Shown here one piece after another: positions 8,859-19,700 of a DNA stretch of 64,000 bases. Position 1 is the first letter of the stretch. Each line of letters starts with the position of its first letter. The notes beneath the pieces are model-generated. The model did no database searches and was not told the DNA's origin. It was given only the letters and a program-made list of their open reading frames with translations. Both the position numbers and the translations under genes were made by a program. The DNA lies in the NCBI GenBank assembly GCA_903884655.1, contig CAISFO010000011.1, forward strand, positions 57,055-121,054. The letters are read 5' to 3'. The stretch comes from an uncultured Holophagaceae bacterium. GTDB lineage: Bacteria; Acidobacteriota; Holophagae; Holophagales; Holophagaceae.

Positions 8859-9484
8859 TTGGTTGGCGTCCGCCCGACGAGGCGCCGGTGGTGCCCTGGC
8901 CCCTCATCGCAGAAAGCTTGCGCCGGCCCCAGGTGGGGGCCAATCCGCACAAGCTGAGCCCGCGCATCGCGGAGGATCCCCGCCGGGCCGCCGTGGGGGT
9001 CATCCTCTGGGGTGATGCCCGAGGCGCTCGCAAGGTGGTGGTGGTCCAGCGGGGCTTCGGAGCCCCCCAACATCCCGGCGAGATCGCCTTCCCGGGCGGC
9101 ATGGTGGAACCCGGGGACCGGGACCTGCCCGCCACCGCCCGGCGGGAGGTGGCCGAGGAACTGGGCCTCACCGAAGGGCTCTGGGAGCTGGGCTGCTTCC
9201 CGGATGGCATCGCCAAGGCCCGGGTGCGCTTCACCCCGGTGTTCTTCCGCTGGGAGGCGCCTGAACCAGGGTTCACTCTGGACCGGGAACTGGAGCGGGT
9301 GCTCATGCTGCCCCTGGCCCCTCTCCTGGACGCACCCTGGACCTTCGAGCGCTTCGAGCGCTACGGGCTCCCCCTCGAAGTGCCCCGCCTGGAGCTGGCC
9401 ATGGATGGCTGGGAGGCTCCCCTCTGGGGCGCCACCGCCTTCGTGCTGAAGGCCTGGCTGGACGTGCTTCGGGAAGTCGCCTGA
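8855..9484 (+). CDS. Nudix hydrolase, CoA-pyrophosphatase-like (NudL type)
   Basis: The 209-residue protein carries a Nudix box at about residues 81-105 (GGMVEPGDRD, then ARREVAEELGL), with the two Glu pairs that bind divalent metal. Just before it lies HPGEIAFPGG, the extra signature of the CoA/acyl-CoA diphosphatase subfamily, which splits CoA to 4'-phosphopantetheine and adenosine 3',5'-bisphosphate. The ATG overlaps the rel stop in an ATGA arrangement, indicating translational coupling. Pairing a nucleotide-diphosphate hydrolase with a (p)ppGpp enzyme is suggestive, but the subfamily motif favours CoA derivatives. Confidence 0.88.
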   Translation: MIGWRPPDEAPVVPWPLIAESLRRPQVGANPHKLSPRIAEDPRRAAVGVILWGDARGARKVVVVQRGFGAPQHPGEIAFPGGMVEPGDRDLPATARREVAEELGLTEGLWELGCFPDGIAKARVRFTPVFFRWEAPEPGFTLDRELERVLMLPLAPLLDAPWTFERFERYGLPLEVPRLELAMDGWEAPLWGATAFVLKAWLDVLREVA

Positions 9485-9536
9485 GAAAGGGCGCCAGGGG
9501 GGCAGAACTCACTCCAGCGAGGACGGTGCCAGAGGT

Positions 9537-9950
9537 TCAGAACCGTTCGGCCTTCAGCTGCTCCAGGCGACGGCGAATCTCGTCCCGGCCAGCTCGGAAC
9601 CGTGCCCTCAGATCGTCGGGAGTCAGGCGCGGGTCATCGCTGGCTGGATCGGGGATGGGCCAGTGGAGCCGCTCAGCATGGCCCAGGAACAGAGGGCAGA
9701 CTTCTTCGGCACAGAGGGTGATGACCAGGTCCACGGAAGTCGGATCGATCTCCTGGACGCTTTTGGATGACTGGGTAGAGCTGTCGATGCCCTGCTCGCC
9801 CAGCACCTCGATGGCATAAGGGTTCACGTGGCTGGGGCGGCTGCCGGCGCTCTGGATGCGCAGGGTCGGGAAGAGTTGCCGGGCGATGCCTTCGGCCATC
9901 TGGGACCGGGCGCTGTTGGCGACGCAGAGGAATAGAACGGATTGCGTCAT
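9537..9950 (-). CDS. arsC: Arsenate reductase, thioredoxin-coupled low-molecular-weight phosphatase type
   Basis: The 137-residue cytoplasmic enzyme reduces arsenate to arsenite for efflux. The N-terminal P-loop has Cys9 and Arg15 in the order C-X5-R (CVANSAR), as in low-molecular-weight protein tyrosine phosphatases. Cys80 and Cys85 (TLCAEEVCP) are the shuttle pair that relays the disulfide to thioredoxin, and Asp100 in PDP is the general acid. Those extra cysteines separate it from plain phosphatases. It is the last gene of the ars operon, 3 bases after acr3. Confidence 0.93.
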   Translation of the reverse strand: MTQSVLFLCVANSARSQMAEGIARQLFPTLRIQSAGSRPSHVNPYAIEVLGEQGIDSSTQSSKSVQEIDPTSVDLVITLCAEEVCPLFLGHAERLHWPIPDPASDDPRLTPDDLRARFRAGRDEIRRRLEQLKAERF

Positions 9951-9953
9951 GCT

Positions 9954-11051
9954 TCACCTCTTATCGGGTTCCACGGCAGGACAGCAGGTGACCTCGGAGA
10001 CTTCTTCAGCGCTGCCCGGATACCACTTCCCCTTCAGCCAGAAGGCCACGCCGACGAGGCTGATGAGCACCGGCACTTCCACCAGCGGTCCGATCACGGC
10101 GGCGAAGGCCGCTCCATGGGCGATGCCGAAGGTGGCCACGGCCACGGCGATGGCCAGCTCGAAGTTGTTGGAAGCGGCGGTGAAGCTGAGCGTGGCGCTC
10201 TGAGGATAGGTCGCCCCGACCTGCCTGGACATCCAGAAACTCACGAAGAACATCACCACGAAATAGATGAGCAAGGGGAGCGCGATGCGGAGCACATCGA
10301 AGGGCAGCTTCACGATGGCGTCGCCCTTGAGGCTGAACATGACCACGATCGTGAAGAGCAGCGCGATCAGCGTAAGGGGGCTGATCTTCGGCACGAAGAC
10401 CCGGTGGTACCACTCCAGTCCCTTGAGCCTGCCCAGCAGGAAGCGGGTCAGGAAACCAGCGAGGAAGGGAATCCCCAGGTAGATGAAGACGCTCCGGGCG
10501 ATCTGGCCGATGGTGATGTTCACCACGGCCCCCTGAAGGCCCAGCTTGGCGGGCAGCACCGTGGCGAAGAACCAGGCGTACACGCTGAAAAAGAGCACCT
10601 GGAAGATCGAGTTGAAGGCCACCAGGCCGGCGCAGTATTCCGTGTCGCCCTGGGCCAGGTCGTTCCACACGATGACCATGGCGATGCAGCGGGCCAGGCC
10701 GATGAGGATGAGGCCCAGCATGTATTCTGGCTTGTCCCTCAGGAAGAGCACGGCCAGCCCGAACATCAGCAGTGGCCCGATGACCCAGTTCTGAAGGAGC
10801 GACAGCCCCAGGACCTGCTTGTTCTGGAAGACCAGGTGCAGTTCTTCGTACTTCACCTTGGCCAGGGGCGGATACATCATCAGGATCAGGCCCGCCGCCA
10901 GGGGGAGGCTGGTGGTGCCCATGTTCCAGGCGTTGATGGCGCGGTTGAAGCCGGGCACGGCGACCCCGAGCGCCACTCCCAGGCCCATGGCGAGAAAGAT
11001 CCAGAGGGTCAGGTAGCGATCCAGGAAGGAGAGGCGTTTTTGGGCGCTCAT
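9954..11051 (-). CDS. acr3: Arsenite efflux permease, Acr3 family
   Basis: The 365-residue inner-membrane protein expels arsenite using the proton gradient. It has about ten hydrophobic segments of the BASS/Acr3 fold, beginning with [16 protein letters not shown]. The functionally important Cys lies in [13 protein letters not shown], and the second half has [20 protein letters not shown], both signatures of Acr3 rather than ArsB. The C-terminus carries a CC pair of unknown relevance. It lies between arsM (13 bases upstream) and arsC. Confidence 0.95.
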   Translation of the reverse strand: MSAQKRLSFLDRYLTLWIFLAMGLGVALGVAVPGFNRAINAWNMGTTSLPLAAGLILMMYPPLAKVKYEELHLVFQNKQVLGLSLLQNWVIGPLLMFGLAVLFLRDKPEYMLGLILIGLARCIAMVIVWNDLAQGDTEYCAGLVAFNSIFQVLFFSVYAWFFATVLPAKLGLQGAVVNITIGQIARSVFIYLGIPFLAGFLTRFLLGRLKGLEWYHRVFVPKISPLTLIALLFTIVVMFSLKGDAIVKLPFDVLRIALPLLIYFVVMFFVSFWMSRQVGATYPQSATLSFTAASNNFELAIAVAVATFGIAHGAAFAAVIGPLVEVPVLISLVGVAFWLKGKWYPGSAEEVSEVTCCPAVEPDKR

Positions 11052-11064
11052 GGGGTGGCTCAGG

Positions 11065-11898
11065 TCAGGCCGGCTTGCGGGCGGCGATGATCAGGCTCGC
11101 GATGTAATCCTCAGGGCCCGTTCCCTCGGGCAGCAGCCCGAGGAGGTGGGCGGCCATGGGGTCGTCCGTGGGGATCATGGCCTGGACGGCGCCCTCCTTG
11201 GGTGTCAGCGTGAGCTCGATCAGCCCCGCGGCGGCCACCATGGCCTTCAGGTCATCCACCAGCGCCGCGCCGGCGATGCAGCCCACCAGGGCTCGCACAT
11301 CGGCCTGCAGGGCTTCGGGAATGGGCCGGAGCAGGACCATGTCCGAGATGGAGACCCGGCCACCGGGCCGGAGCACGCGGGCGATCTCCTGCCAGACGCT
11401 GTCCTGATCGGGGCTGAGATTCAGCACGCAGTTGGACAGCACCACGTCGATCGAGGCGTCGGGGAGCGGGATCTCCTCGATCTGGCCATGGTGGAAGACC
11501 ACGTTGTTGAGGCCGGTGCGCCGCTTGAACTCGGCGGCGTTCTGCCGGGCCCGGGCGATCATGTCCCGGGTCATGTCGACCCCATGGACCCGGCCCTCGG
11601 GGCCCACTCGCTGGGCTGCCAGGAAGGCGTCCATGCCGGCGCCGCTGCCGAGATCCAGCACCACCTCGCCCGCCTTCAGCTCGGCCATGGCCGTGGGATT
11701 GCCACAGGACAGGCCCAGGTTCACGCCCTCGGGCAGGGTGGCCAGCTCGGCGACGGAGTATCCGACCCCCTGGGCGACCTCCTCGACCCGGCCGCCGCCG
11801 CAGCAGGAGGACTGGGGACCACAGCCGCCGCCGATCCGGGCGATGGCCCCGTAGGCTTCCTGGACGAAGAGGTGGGTGGGGTGGGGCTTGGTGGTCAT
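11065..11898 (-). CDS. arsM: Arsenite S-adenosylmethionine methyltransferase ArsM
   Basis: The 277-residue enzyme methylates As(III) using SAM. The SAM loop is [11 protein letters not shown] at about 80-90. Three cysteines expected to bind As(III) are present at 65 (SCGNP), 157 (SNCVLN) and 207 (VGCIAG); the 50-residue spacing of the last two equals that of the characterised algal enzyme. An additional N-terminal Cys cluster (26, 32, 33: [14 protein letters not shown]) may shuttle arsenic. I chose the ATG at 11898, which has AAAGGG upstream and lies just after the arsR stop; a TTG at 11913 would overlap arsR. Confidence 0.94.
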   Translation of the reverse strand: MTTKPHPTHLFVQEAYGAIARIGGGCGPQSSCCGGGRVEEVAQGVGYSVAELATLPEGVNLGLSCGNPTAMAELKAGEVVLDLGSGAGMDAFLAAQRVGPEGRVHGVDMTRDMIARARQNAAEFKRRTGLNNVVFHHGQIEEIPLPDASIDVVLSNCVLNLSPDQDSVWQEIARVLRPGGRVSISDMVLLRPIPEALQADVRALVGCIAGAALVDDLKAMVAAAGLIELTLTPKEGAVQAMIPTDDPMAAHLLGLLPEGTGPEDYIASLIIAARKPA

Positions 11899-11909
11899 GG
11901 GATGCCCTT

Positions 11910-12233
11910 TCAAAGGCAGTGGGGGTCACGGCAGCCGCCCCCGCAGCAGTCCTGCCAGAGGTAGTCCGTGAGCGCACGCAGCTGGTCGAAACAGGCGGCG
12001 TAGCGGATGGTCGTGCCCTGCCGGGTGGCCACCAGGAGGCCGGCCTCGGCCAGGTCGGCCAGGTGGTGGCTGAGGGTCGAGCCGGGCATGCCCAGCTGGG
12101 TCTGGATGTCCCCCGCAGGGGTGCCCTCCACCGGGCCCTGGACCACTGCCCGGACAATGGACAGGCGTCCCGGGTGCCCCAGGGCCTTCAGCCGCTGGGC
12201 CATGAGCTGGTGGGTCAGATCGAAGTTCGCCAT
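11910..12233 (-). CDS. arsR: ArsR-family As(III)-responsive repressor
   Basis: The 107-residue winged-helix repressor has the helix-turn-helix around residues 38-65 (GDIQTQLGMPGSTLSHHLADL). It lacks the ELCVCDL arsenic site of the classical E. coli/plasmid ArsR. Instead a C-terminal cluster (Cys96, Cys97, Cys101, Cys106 in DCCGGGCRDPHC) can supply the three thiolates, as in the Acidithiobacillus-type ArsR. It heads the operon arsR-arsM-acr3-arsC and probably represses it from the AT-rich site just upstream. No good ribosome-binding site precedes the ATG. Confidence 0.9.
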   Translation of the reverse strand: MANFDLTHQLMAQRLKALGHPGRLSIVRAVVQGPVEGTPAGDIQTQLGMPGSTLSHHLADLAEAGLLVATRQGTTIRYAACFDQLRALTDYLWQDCCGGGCRDPHCL

Positions 12234-12236
12234 GAC

Positions 12237-12261
12237 ATATATTCTAATTTCCAGAAATATG
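12237..12261. promoter_or_regulatory. Candidate ArsR operator / ars promoter
   Basis: Directly upstream of arsR an AT-rich imperfect dyad is present (ATATTC, nine bases, then GAAATAT). It is a marked composition break in this GC-rich sequence. Position and symmetry fit autoregulation by ArsR; binding itself is inferred. Confidence 0.35.
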
Positions 12262-12660
12262 AAATCAAGACCTTATTTTTCGATCCCGCTGGAAGGCGAG
12301 GGGGCACCTTCCCTTCGCGACAGCTTGCAGGTGCTCCAAGAAGGAAGGGAAGACGCCCGGCCTTTGGGACCACCCCTGAACAAATCTCTGCCAGCGATTT
12401 CAATGATGACGGTGATCTGGACGGGCAGGTCTCGCATGGTCCCGCCTTGGAGTGGAGCCCATGCTCGGTGTCAACCGGGCCAATCAGGATCATCACCCTC
12501 ATCGCCGGGTGCAGGCAGGTCCACTTCCGCGACTTAGTCGATTCCAGGATGAACCTGGTTCTTCCCCTTCAGCCCCCGCCTCGTGACCGTAAAACATCAT
12601 TCAGGTAGAGCCAAACAGCGAGACGCAGCGGTTGCCTGGCTGGAGAGCGAGCGTCGGCGG
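12262..12660. other. Intergenic region with no convincing gene
   Basis: About 400 bases between the ars operon promoter and the small protein ending at 12661. Short frames here lack ribosome-binding sites and protein-like composition. One perfect 9-base inverted repeat is present (CTTCCCTTC at 12308-12316, GAAGGGAAG at 12344-12352), of unknown meaning. Confidence 0.5.
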
Positions 12661-12900
12661 CTACTTCTTCTCTGCCTTCACGCTGCCGTCCTTCTCCAGG
12701 TACTTGTCCGGATCCTTCTGCAGGGCCTCGACGCAATGCTTGCTGCACACGCGGTACTCCTGTCCGCGCACGGTCGCGGTCATCGACTTGGCGGAGACGT
12801 TCATCTTGCAGACCGGATCCTTGGTGTTGGCGGCAGGCTTGGCCGGTTCCGCCGCGAAGGCGATGGTGACAGCCAGACCGAGCAAGGCGGCGCGAAGCAT
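12661..12900 (-). CDS. Small secreted YHS/TRASH-like metal-binding protein
   Basis: This 79-residue protein has a signal peptide (residues 1-17, LRAALLGLAVTIAFAAE) and a compact domain with DPVCKMNV, a central beta stretch VRGQEYRVCSKHC and a tail DPDKYLEKDG. The first Cys plus the C-X3-C pair match the YHS/TRASH layout that binds soft or transition metals. TGGAGG lies 4 bases before the ATG. It is paralogous to the protein at 20259-20492, sharing the RGQEY core and DPDKYLEK tail. A periplasmic metal-binding role is inference from the fold and from the arsenic and copper neighbours. Confidence 0.82.
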   Translation of the reverse strand: MLRAALLGLAVTIAFAAEPAKPAANTKDPVCKMNVSAKSMTATVRGQEYRVCSKHCVEALQKDPDKYLEKDGSVKAEKK

Positions 12901-12996
12901 GGAACCTCCAGGAAACCCACCCAGTGTAGCGGACCGCCCTGCGACACGATGACGCAGGGCCGACCCTGCGGGGACCTGTAATAGCCCGTAATAAGA

Positions 12997-13022
12997 GAGC
13001 GCCCCGGTCTCCCGGAGCGCTC
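12997..13022 (-). terminator. Hairpin terminator after the NHL-repeat lipoprotein gene
   Basis: An 11-bp stem with one mismatch (12997-13007 with 13012-13022, 4-base loop) lies 18 bases beyond the stop of the 13041-16709 gene. On the minus strand it is followed by TCTTATTA, a weak U-rich tail. Confidence 0.6.
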
Positions 13023-13040
13023 ACCCAATAAAAGGCGCGG

Positions 13041-16000
13041 TTACAGGCCGTTGGCCGCCGTTACCAGCAGGACGGCATCCAGGTTCACCACCAGCAGATC
13101 CACCTTGTTCGGATCCGCATTCGGCAGCACAGCCAGGGACTTGGGCTGCATCAGGCCGCCCGGCAGGGCGCCCGGGGTTGTAGCCAGGGTGACCGGAGTG
13201 CCATTGGGGTTGTAGGTGACCGTCCCCGTATTCACCAGCGTGGTAACGGTGCCGCTGGTGTCGATCTTGCGAATGGAATCGTTGGTGTATTCCGACACGT
13301 AGAGGTTGCCGTTGGCATCGATGTCGATGCCCTGGGGTCCGTAGAACTTGTTGGTACCCAGCGGGCCGTCGATGAAGCCGAACGGCGTGGCTGGCGCGGG
13401 GGCCGCGGTCGTGCCCATGCCGGCGATGGTGCTGACATTGTAGGCAGGGGTAGCCGCGGCCGTCAGCTTGCGGATGCAGTTGTTGGCCACGTCCGCAACG
13501 TAGAGGTTGCCGGAAGCATCCGCCGTGATCCCGGCAAAGCTGCCGAACTTGAACCGTGCCGTGGCAGGTGCACCCTCGACGAACGCACCTTGAGCGCCAC
13601 CCACATTAAGGGTGATGGCCCCCACGCCGGCCGTCAGGGTGATTTGCCGGACGAAATTCGCGCTGCTACCGCCGGTGCCTGCGCTGTCGGTAACCCAGAG
13701 GACGTTGGCGTTCTTGGGATCCACCACGAGGCCGTAGGGCCCGCTCAGGGCAGTCAATACCGTGGTCACCGTGCCATCCACGGCGATCTTGCGGATGGAC
13801 TTGTTGCCCGTGTCCGCCACGTAGACGATGCCGCTGGCCTTGTCCACCGTCACGCCCTGGGGAGACTTGAAGGACGGGGTGCCGCCGGCGGTGTCCACAT
13901 TGCCACTCACGCCAGGCGTGCCCGCGAGCAAGGTCACGGCACCAGTCCGGTCGACCTTGCGGATGACATGGTTGGAAGTATCGGCCACATAGGCGTTGCC
14001 GGCCGCATCGGTGGCCAGGCCCGTGGGAGCGTAAAACTTGGCGGCGGCCCCTGTGCCATTCGCGTAACCCTGGATCCGGACGTTCCCGGCGAGGGTGCTG
14101 GTGCCATTGGTTCCGGCACTGAGGTCGACGGTACGCAAAGTCCCATTGAGGAAGTCGCTGACCACCAGGGTGTTCCCCTTGACCAGTAGAGCCCGGGGAC
14201 CATTGAAGCCGGCGGAAAGTCCGATGGTACTGTCTTGGGAACCCGGGACGCCGGTATTGACCCCGGCCGCGGTGGTGAAGGTGCCGGCAAGGGTGGTAAC
14301 CACACCAGCGCCATTGCCGAGGGTGGGAACGGCGACCTTGCGGATCACGTTGTTGCTGGAATCCGCGATGTACAGGTTGCCGCTGGCGTCGATGCTCATG
14401 CCCTGGGGGTTGTTGAACTTGGCGGCGGTGCCCGTGCCGTCCACATAGCCGTAGGTGCCGGAGGTGACACCCGAGGCCGGACCCGCAATGCTGTAGACAC
14501 TCCCGGTCATGCCGGTAGTGGTGGTAGCCCCGATGGTGGCAGGACCATTGAAGGTCACGGCCCGGACGCAATTGATGTAGTAGTCCAGGACGTAGATGAC
14601 CTTCTGAGCGCCGACCTTGCTGAAGCAGAGGGCTGCGGAATCGTCGAACTTGGCAGCGCCCAGGAAGGTGCTGGTCACATCGATATGCCCGTAGGTACTG
14701 CCGGCGTAGTTGAGGACGGCCCCCGTGGTGGTGTCCACCTGGCGGACCCGACCCACGAAGTAGTCGGCGACATAGAGGTACTGGCTGGTCGCGTCATCCG
14801 GATCGAGCGCCAGTCCCCAGGGATTGTCGAACTGGGCTGCGGTGCCGAGGCCATCCGTGCTGCCGTACTTGCCCGCCTGGCCGGCCAGTGTCGTCACCGT
14901 CCAGGTGCCGCCGGACTTCACGAGCTTGCGGATGGTGTGCTGGTTGTAGTCGGAGACGAAGAGGGTGCTCCCGTTGGGCGTGACAGCGATGCCGCGGGGC
15001 GAATCGAAGAGTGGGGTGCCCAGGGCGGAGTCGGTGGTCCCGGTGGCACCGGGAACCCCAGCGATGGTGGTGATGTTGCCGCTGGTGTCCATCATCCGGA
15101 TGACACTGGCGCTGCTGTCTGCGATGTAGAGGTTGCCGGCGGCGTCATAGGCCAGACCGTAGGCGCCGGAGATCAGGGCCGAGGTGCCCTGCCCGTCCTT
15201 GAGGCCAGGGCCCGCGTAGCTGCCAGCCAGCAGGTCCATCCCCCGGGCGGCGAGGGAAAGGCTCTTCGTCGCAGTGTTGGCCAGGCCCACGCCATTGTCA
15301 CCGGCCAGGGTAAAGACCTGCCGCCGTACCGGGACCACCGACGTGCTGGTGGTGCCCAGGACCGAGGAGCCGTTCACGGTGAGGTCTACCGGGGTTCCGG
15401 TCAGGGTCCAGCGCAGCGTCGTGTTGCCGCCGAACTGCACCACGTTGGAGGGCGCCGCGTCCGTGGTGAAGGTCTGGATCGCGAAGGGGGTGGCGTCCAC
15501 AGTGACCGTCACGGGGCTGGGCACTAGGGTGCCGCCGCCGACGAGGTTGGCCGTGAGGGTGTAGGTGGTAGTCGCCACCGGGTGGATGTTGAAGGAACCG
15601 CTCTTGATGATGGTGGTGGTGTCGAGGGGCGTCGTCTGTACCCCGTTATCGATGGTGATGCTGCTCACGCTGGCATCCACGCTCCAGGCCAGGGTCGTGC
15701 CCCCGCCGAGGCCGATGGTGGCGCTGCCCGCGGACAGGAAGACCGTGGGCTGGGCACTGACCTTGATGGTGAGGGGGAAGGTGGCGCTGCCACCTGAATT
15801 GGTGGCCGAGATGGTGTACACCGTCTGGGGCACTGCAGTAGTGGGGGTGCCGCTGATGACTCCACTGGCCGGGTTCAAGGTCAGTCCGGTGGGCAGGGGC
15901 TTGTCCACCGAATAGACCTGAACCGGATCCCCGCCAGCCACTGACGGACTAAGCCCCGGCTCAGCCACAGAGGCATAGAGCTGGACGGAAGCAGCGGGGT

Positions 16001-16709
16001 AGCTGAGGCCCGTGGGTGGGCGGGCGTCCACCTCGACAATCTGGTCCTTCGAGAGGGTCATCCCAGCCCGGTTCGTGACCTGGCAGGTCAGGGTCAGGGT
16101 ATTGGAGGCTCCAGCGGACCCGGCATTGCCCGCCGTGAAGGTCACCGTGGCGGCATTACCACCGGCGGTGATGGTGCCGTTGACGGCGCTCCAGTTGTAT
16201 GTGGTGAAAGGAACATTGGGCACGGAGGCGGTGAGTCCAGTGGTGCCGGTGATGACCTTCGCGGGCGCGGTGATGGTGGTGTTGGGTGGATCCACGGCGA
16301 TGACCGTGGCCGTCTTGGACACCTGTCTGCCCTGGTTGTCGGTGGCCAGGGCTGTGTAGGTGTAGGTGGTCGAGGTGAGCAGAGGCCCGAGCTGCACCGG
16401 CTGGCCTGAGATGAGGGGCAGGTTCCCTGGGCTCAGATTGGCCGTGGCGCCATTCCCGGCAAAATTGGCCACCAGGTAGGCCAGGCCATTCGGCCCCGAG
16501 GTGATGTATACGGAGTTGGTGGCCTTGGGGTCCAGGGGCTTCTTCTGGTCCACCAAGACACTGGAGATCTCAGGCCCGTAGGTTGTGGCCTTGTCCTTGG
16601 CGGGCTGGGAGCAGGCCAGGTTGAGCAGCAGGGAGGAGCCCAGCAGCACGAGGCCCAGGCTGGCCACGAGTGCTGCGGGGATCCGCCTCGGATTGGAAAG
16701 CGTTGACAT
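13041..16709 (-). CDS. Large lipoprotein with Ig-like domains and NHL-repeat beta-propellers
   Basis: The 1222-residue product has a signal sequence ending LLNLAC, so Cys33 is a likely lipidation site. Residues of about 45-490 hold Ig-like/Big modules, including a putative Ig (He_PIG) domain with LPTGLTLNPASGVISGTP. From about 500 to the end many NHL repeats occur (patterns such as PQGMSIDASGNLYIADSSNNVIRKV), enough for two propellers. Such proteins sit on the surface or in the periplasm and bind polymers or partner proteins. GGAGG lies 6 bases before the ATG. It starts 51 bases after the TonB-receptor stop, so the two are probably one operon. No catalytic residues are recognised. Confidence 0.85.
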   Translation of the reverse strand: MSTLSNPRRIPAALVASLGLVLLGSSLLLNLACSQPAKDKATTYGPEISSVLVDQKKPLDPKATNSVYITSGPNGLAYLVANFAGNGATANLSPGNLPLISGQPVQLGPLLTSTTYTYTALATDNQGRQVSKTATVIAVDPPNTTITAPAKVITGTTGLTASVPNVPFTTYNWSAVNGTITAGGNAATVTFTAGNAGSAGASNTLTLTCQVTNRAGMTLSKDQIVEVDARPPTGLSYPAASVQLYASVAEPGLSPSVAGGDPVQVYSVDKPLPTGLTLNPASGVISGTPTTAVPQTVYTISATNSGGSATFPLTIKVSAQPTVFLSAGSATIGLGGGTTLAWSVDASVSSITIDNGVQTTPLDTTTIIKSGSFNIHPVATTTYTLTANLVGGGTLVPSPVTVTVDATPFAIQTFTTDAAPSNVVQFGGNTTLRWTLTGTPVDLTVNGSSVLGTTSTSVVPVRRQVFTLAGDNGVGLANTATKSLSLAARGMDLLAGSYAGPGLKDGQGTSALISGAYGLAYDAAGNLYIADSSASVIRMMDTSGNITTIAGVPGATGTTDSALGTPLFDSPRGIAVTPNGSTLFVSDYNQHTIRKLVKSGGTWTVTTLAGQAGKYGSTDGLGTAAQFDNPWGLALDPDDATSQYLYVADYFVGRVRQVDTTTGAVLNYAGSTYGHIDVTSTFLGAAKFDDSAALCFSKVGAQKVIYVLDYYINCVRAVTFNGPATIGATTTTGMTGSVYSIAGPASGVTSGTYGYVDGTGTAAKFNNPQGMSIDASGNLYIADSSNNVIRKVAVPTLGNGAGVVTTLAGTFTTAAGVNTGVPGSQDSTIGLSAGFNGPRALLVKGNTLVVSDFLNGTLRTVDLSAGTNGTSTLAGNVRIQGYANGTGAAAKFYAPTGLATDAAGNAYVADTSNHVIRKVDRTGAVTLLAGTPGVSGNVDTAGGTPSFKSPQGVTVDKASGIVYVADTGNKSIRKIAVDGTVTTVLTALSGPYGLVVDPKNANVLWVTDSAGTGGSSANFVRQITLTAGVGAITLNVGGAQGAFVEGAPATARFKFGSFAGITADASGNLYVADVANNCIRKLTAAATPAYNVSTIAGMGTTAAPAPATPFGFIDGPLGTNKFYGPQGIDIDANGNLYVSEYTNDSIRKIDTSGTVTTLVNTGTVTYNPNGTPVTLATTPGALPGGLMQPKSLAVLPNADPNKVDLLVVNLDAVLLVTAANGL

Positions 16710-16760
16710 GATGCCTCCGGATTCGGCTTAGACGTGGAATGGGATTTGTACGGTCGGGGT

Positions 16761-19700
16761 CTAGAACTTGGCCCGGAGCTGGAACTGGACTTCCCGGGTC
16801 TTCTTGTCGGTGACGTTAATGAGCCCGAAGGGATAGACACCGTTCTTGTCCAGGGCCGCGTCCACCGTGGTGTTGCTGGTGGTCTGGTTGGCCCAGTTGA
16901 AGGGGTTGTAGATCTCGATGCTGGTGTCCAGCTTGACCTTGGCCCCGAGCTTCCACTCCCGGGTGAACCGGAGATCCAGGTTCTTCAGGGAGGGCTGGCG
17001 CATGCTGTTCCGGCCGCCGAGCGCCGGGTCGTTCAAGTAGCCATCCTGGTTCGTGTCGCCGTTGAACCGGGGGGTGAAGGGATACCCGCTGGCGTAGCGC
17101 AGGCTCACGGAGGAGCGGATCCCGTAGAACCGCGGGAAATAGCCCACGAACACCAAGCGGACAGGAATGTCGCTGTCCGCCCGGGCCTGCTGGAGGGAGT
17201 TCGAGGGATCCATGGGGTTGGAAGCGGCTGACTGAGCGGTGCTGCGCTCATTGGAATTGTTGTCCTTGGACGAGGACAGGGTCAGGTTCGATTTGAAGCC
17301 GAAGCCGTCGGAGCTGAGACGCTCGAACTCCACGATGAACGCCTTGTAGCTGCCCGTGCCGTCCCATTTGGAAAGGCCAACACTGCCGTAGTTGGAAAGA
17401 TCGATGAAACGGCCACGCACGATCGCCCGGCCCGGCCGGGTACCTCCTCCCGAGGGATTGTTGAAGTGGTTGTTCTGGAAGGGGTAGCCGTCGTTGTAGA
17501 TGATCGAAGGGTTGTAGCTGCCCGTGGCGGGGTCGCTCTGGGCCAGGTTGATGTCCTCGAAGTACTGAAGGTGGGTGAAGTGCTTGTAGACGCCCCGGAC
17601 CTTCACCACATACCCATTGCCGAGGTCGTGCTCCACCCCCAGCATGGTGTTGGCGGACTGGCTCATGCGGGCCTGCGGATCCATGAGCGTGAGCTGGATG
17701 CTTCCAGCAGGAAGCCCTGAGAGCAGGCTCTGGTCCAGGGGCAGGAGATGGCCGGAGGCATCGATCCGCTGGGCTGCCGAAAGCAGGCCGCCCGAGGTAA
17801 AGAGCCCCGCCGTCGCGGCGCCATAGCTCACCTTGTAGGGCAGCGTGTTCTGGCCGTTCTGCAGGAAGGCGCTGGCGACGTTCTGGGCCGGGTTGGTCAC
17901 ACTGAACAGACCCCAGCCTCCGCGCACCACGGTCTTGTTGTTGCCGAACAGGTCCAGGGCGAAGCCCACTCGGGGATCCAAGGCGCCATTGTCGGGCATC
18001 TGGTCCAGGCCCATGACCTTGGGGTTGGGATTCGGATTGGCGTCGTACATCTCACGGGTGTAGCGAAGGCCTGCGGTGAGTGTCAGGCGCTTGTTGAACA
18101 AGCTGCTGTTCTCGGCGGAAAGGTAGTTGGCCAGGACCTTCTCGCCAAACTGCACGAAGCCGTTGGTGTTGGACCAGGACTGCTGATACTGGATCGTAGA
18201 CACCCCTGACGCGATGGAACCCGAGAACCACTGGTTGGCTGCATCCCAGTTCTTGAAGTACCAGGCGCCGTGGCCGTACTGGAAGAACGTGTTGCGGTAG
18301 TTCAGGAGCTGCCAGTCGATGCCTGCCTTGAAGGTCCAGTCACCGCGGATCCAGGTCAAGGTATCCATGATCTGAGTGGTGGATTCGTCCGTGTCGCGTG
18401 GGTCGATGTAGTAGTTGCCCGCGTAGTAGCCGGGAAGATCGATCTCGGTGGAGACACTGCCGTTGGGGGTCTCGGGTCGGCGCTCGTTGGAGAACTGGAT
18501 GCGCCCTTCGTTGAGGAGTTCTGGCGTGATGAACGAGTTCACTTCGGCCACCCAGCTGAGGGTCTGGTACCGGATGGCGCTGTTCTGCGACTCGGCCCGG
18601 TTGCTCATGATGCTGCCGGCCCAGATGTCGTTCTTGGCGTTGTAGTTCTGGAAATTCATCCGGAACGTGGCCTTGTGCTGGGGGTTTACCGTCCAGTCCA
18701 GGCGGCCCATGACAGTGAGGTGCTTCTCGTCATTGGTCCAGGCGTTGGTCGATTCCTGGAAGAGATTCAGCCCTGCATTGGAGGCCACGACCGTCTGCCC
18801 CATTCCCCCGACTCCCCAGAACTGGTTGAAGCTGGCCTGAAGGCCATCACTGGACTGGAAGGACACGCTGGGCATGCTGTTCTGGGAAAAATGCATGTAG
18901 TCCACGTTCACAAAGAAGTGGAGCTTGTCTTTCACGATCGGACCGCCCAGATTGAAGCCGTATTCGCTCGTGGAATAAGTGCGCTTGAGCACTGCGGGAG
19001 CGTTCAGGTTGCCGTTCACATCGTATGGCACTGGTTTCATGTTGGCGACCAGGGAGCCCGGACGCAGTTGCGTGAAGGCCCCGCCCGCCCACTCGTTGGT
19101 GCCGTTCTTGGTGATGGCGTTGATGATGCCACCCGAGGCATCGCCGTACTGCACATCGAAGGGGTTGGTGATGACCTGCAGTTCCCGGATGGAATCGAGG
19201 CCGAAGGCGAAGGGGATGCGGGTGCCGCCGCGCTGCTCGCCGTTGAATTTCGAGTTGTAGCTGGCGCCGTCGATCATGAGGTTGTTCATGATCCCGCGGG
19301 CGCCTTCGATGGACGTCCGGTAGCCCTGGGAATTGGGTGGGGCGCCGGGCGTGAGCTGGACCAGGTCCGTGAAGTTGCGGCCATTGAGCGGAACCACGCT
19401 GACCAGTTCTTCACTGATGGTGCTGGTGGTATTCACCGCCTTCGTATCCACCCTGGCGGAATCCTCGACCACTTCCACCACAGCCGAAGCCTGGGCCTGG
19501 TCAAGATCGAAATGGACGGTGGTGGTCTCGGACATCGTGACCCGAACCGCGTCGTTCTTCCCGGTGCGGAGGCCGTTCCCGGTGACCGTAACCTCATAGG
19601 CGCCGACCGGAAGCAGTCCGAGCATGAAGTTCCCGGCCGCATCTGACTTGGCGGTGCGCACAAACCCTGTCTCCAGGCTCCGGGCAGTGATGGTGGCACC

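Noticed and set aside
9485..9536. Possible terminator between the Nudix and arsC genes
   Set aside because: Only a weak, short stem can be drawn in this convergent gap, and no T-run follows.
12215..12502. 95-codon minus-strand frame upstream of arsR
   Set aside because: No ribosome-binding site or family resemblance, and it overlaps the arsR start and the candidate operator.
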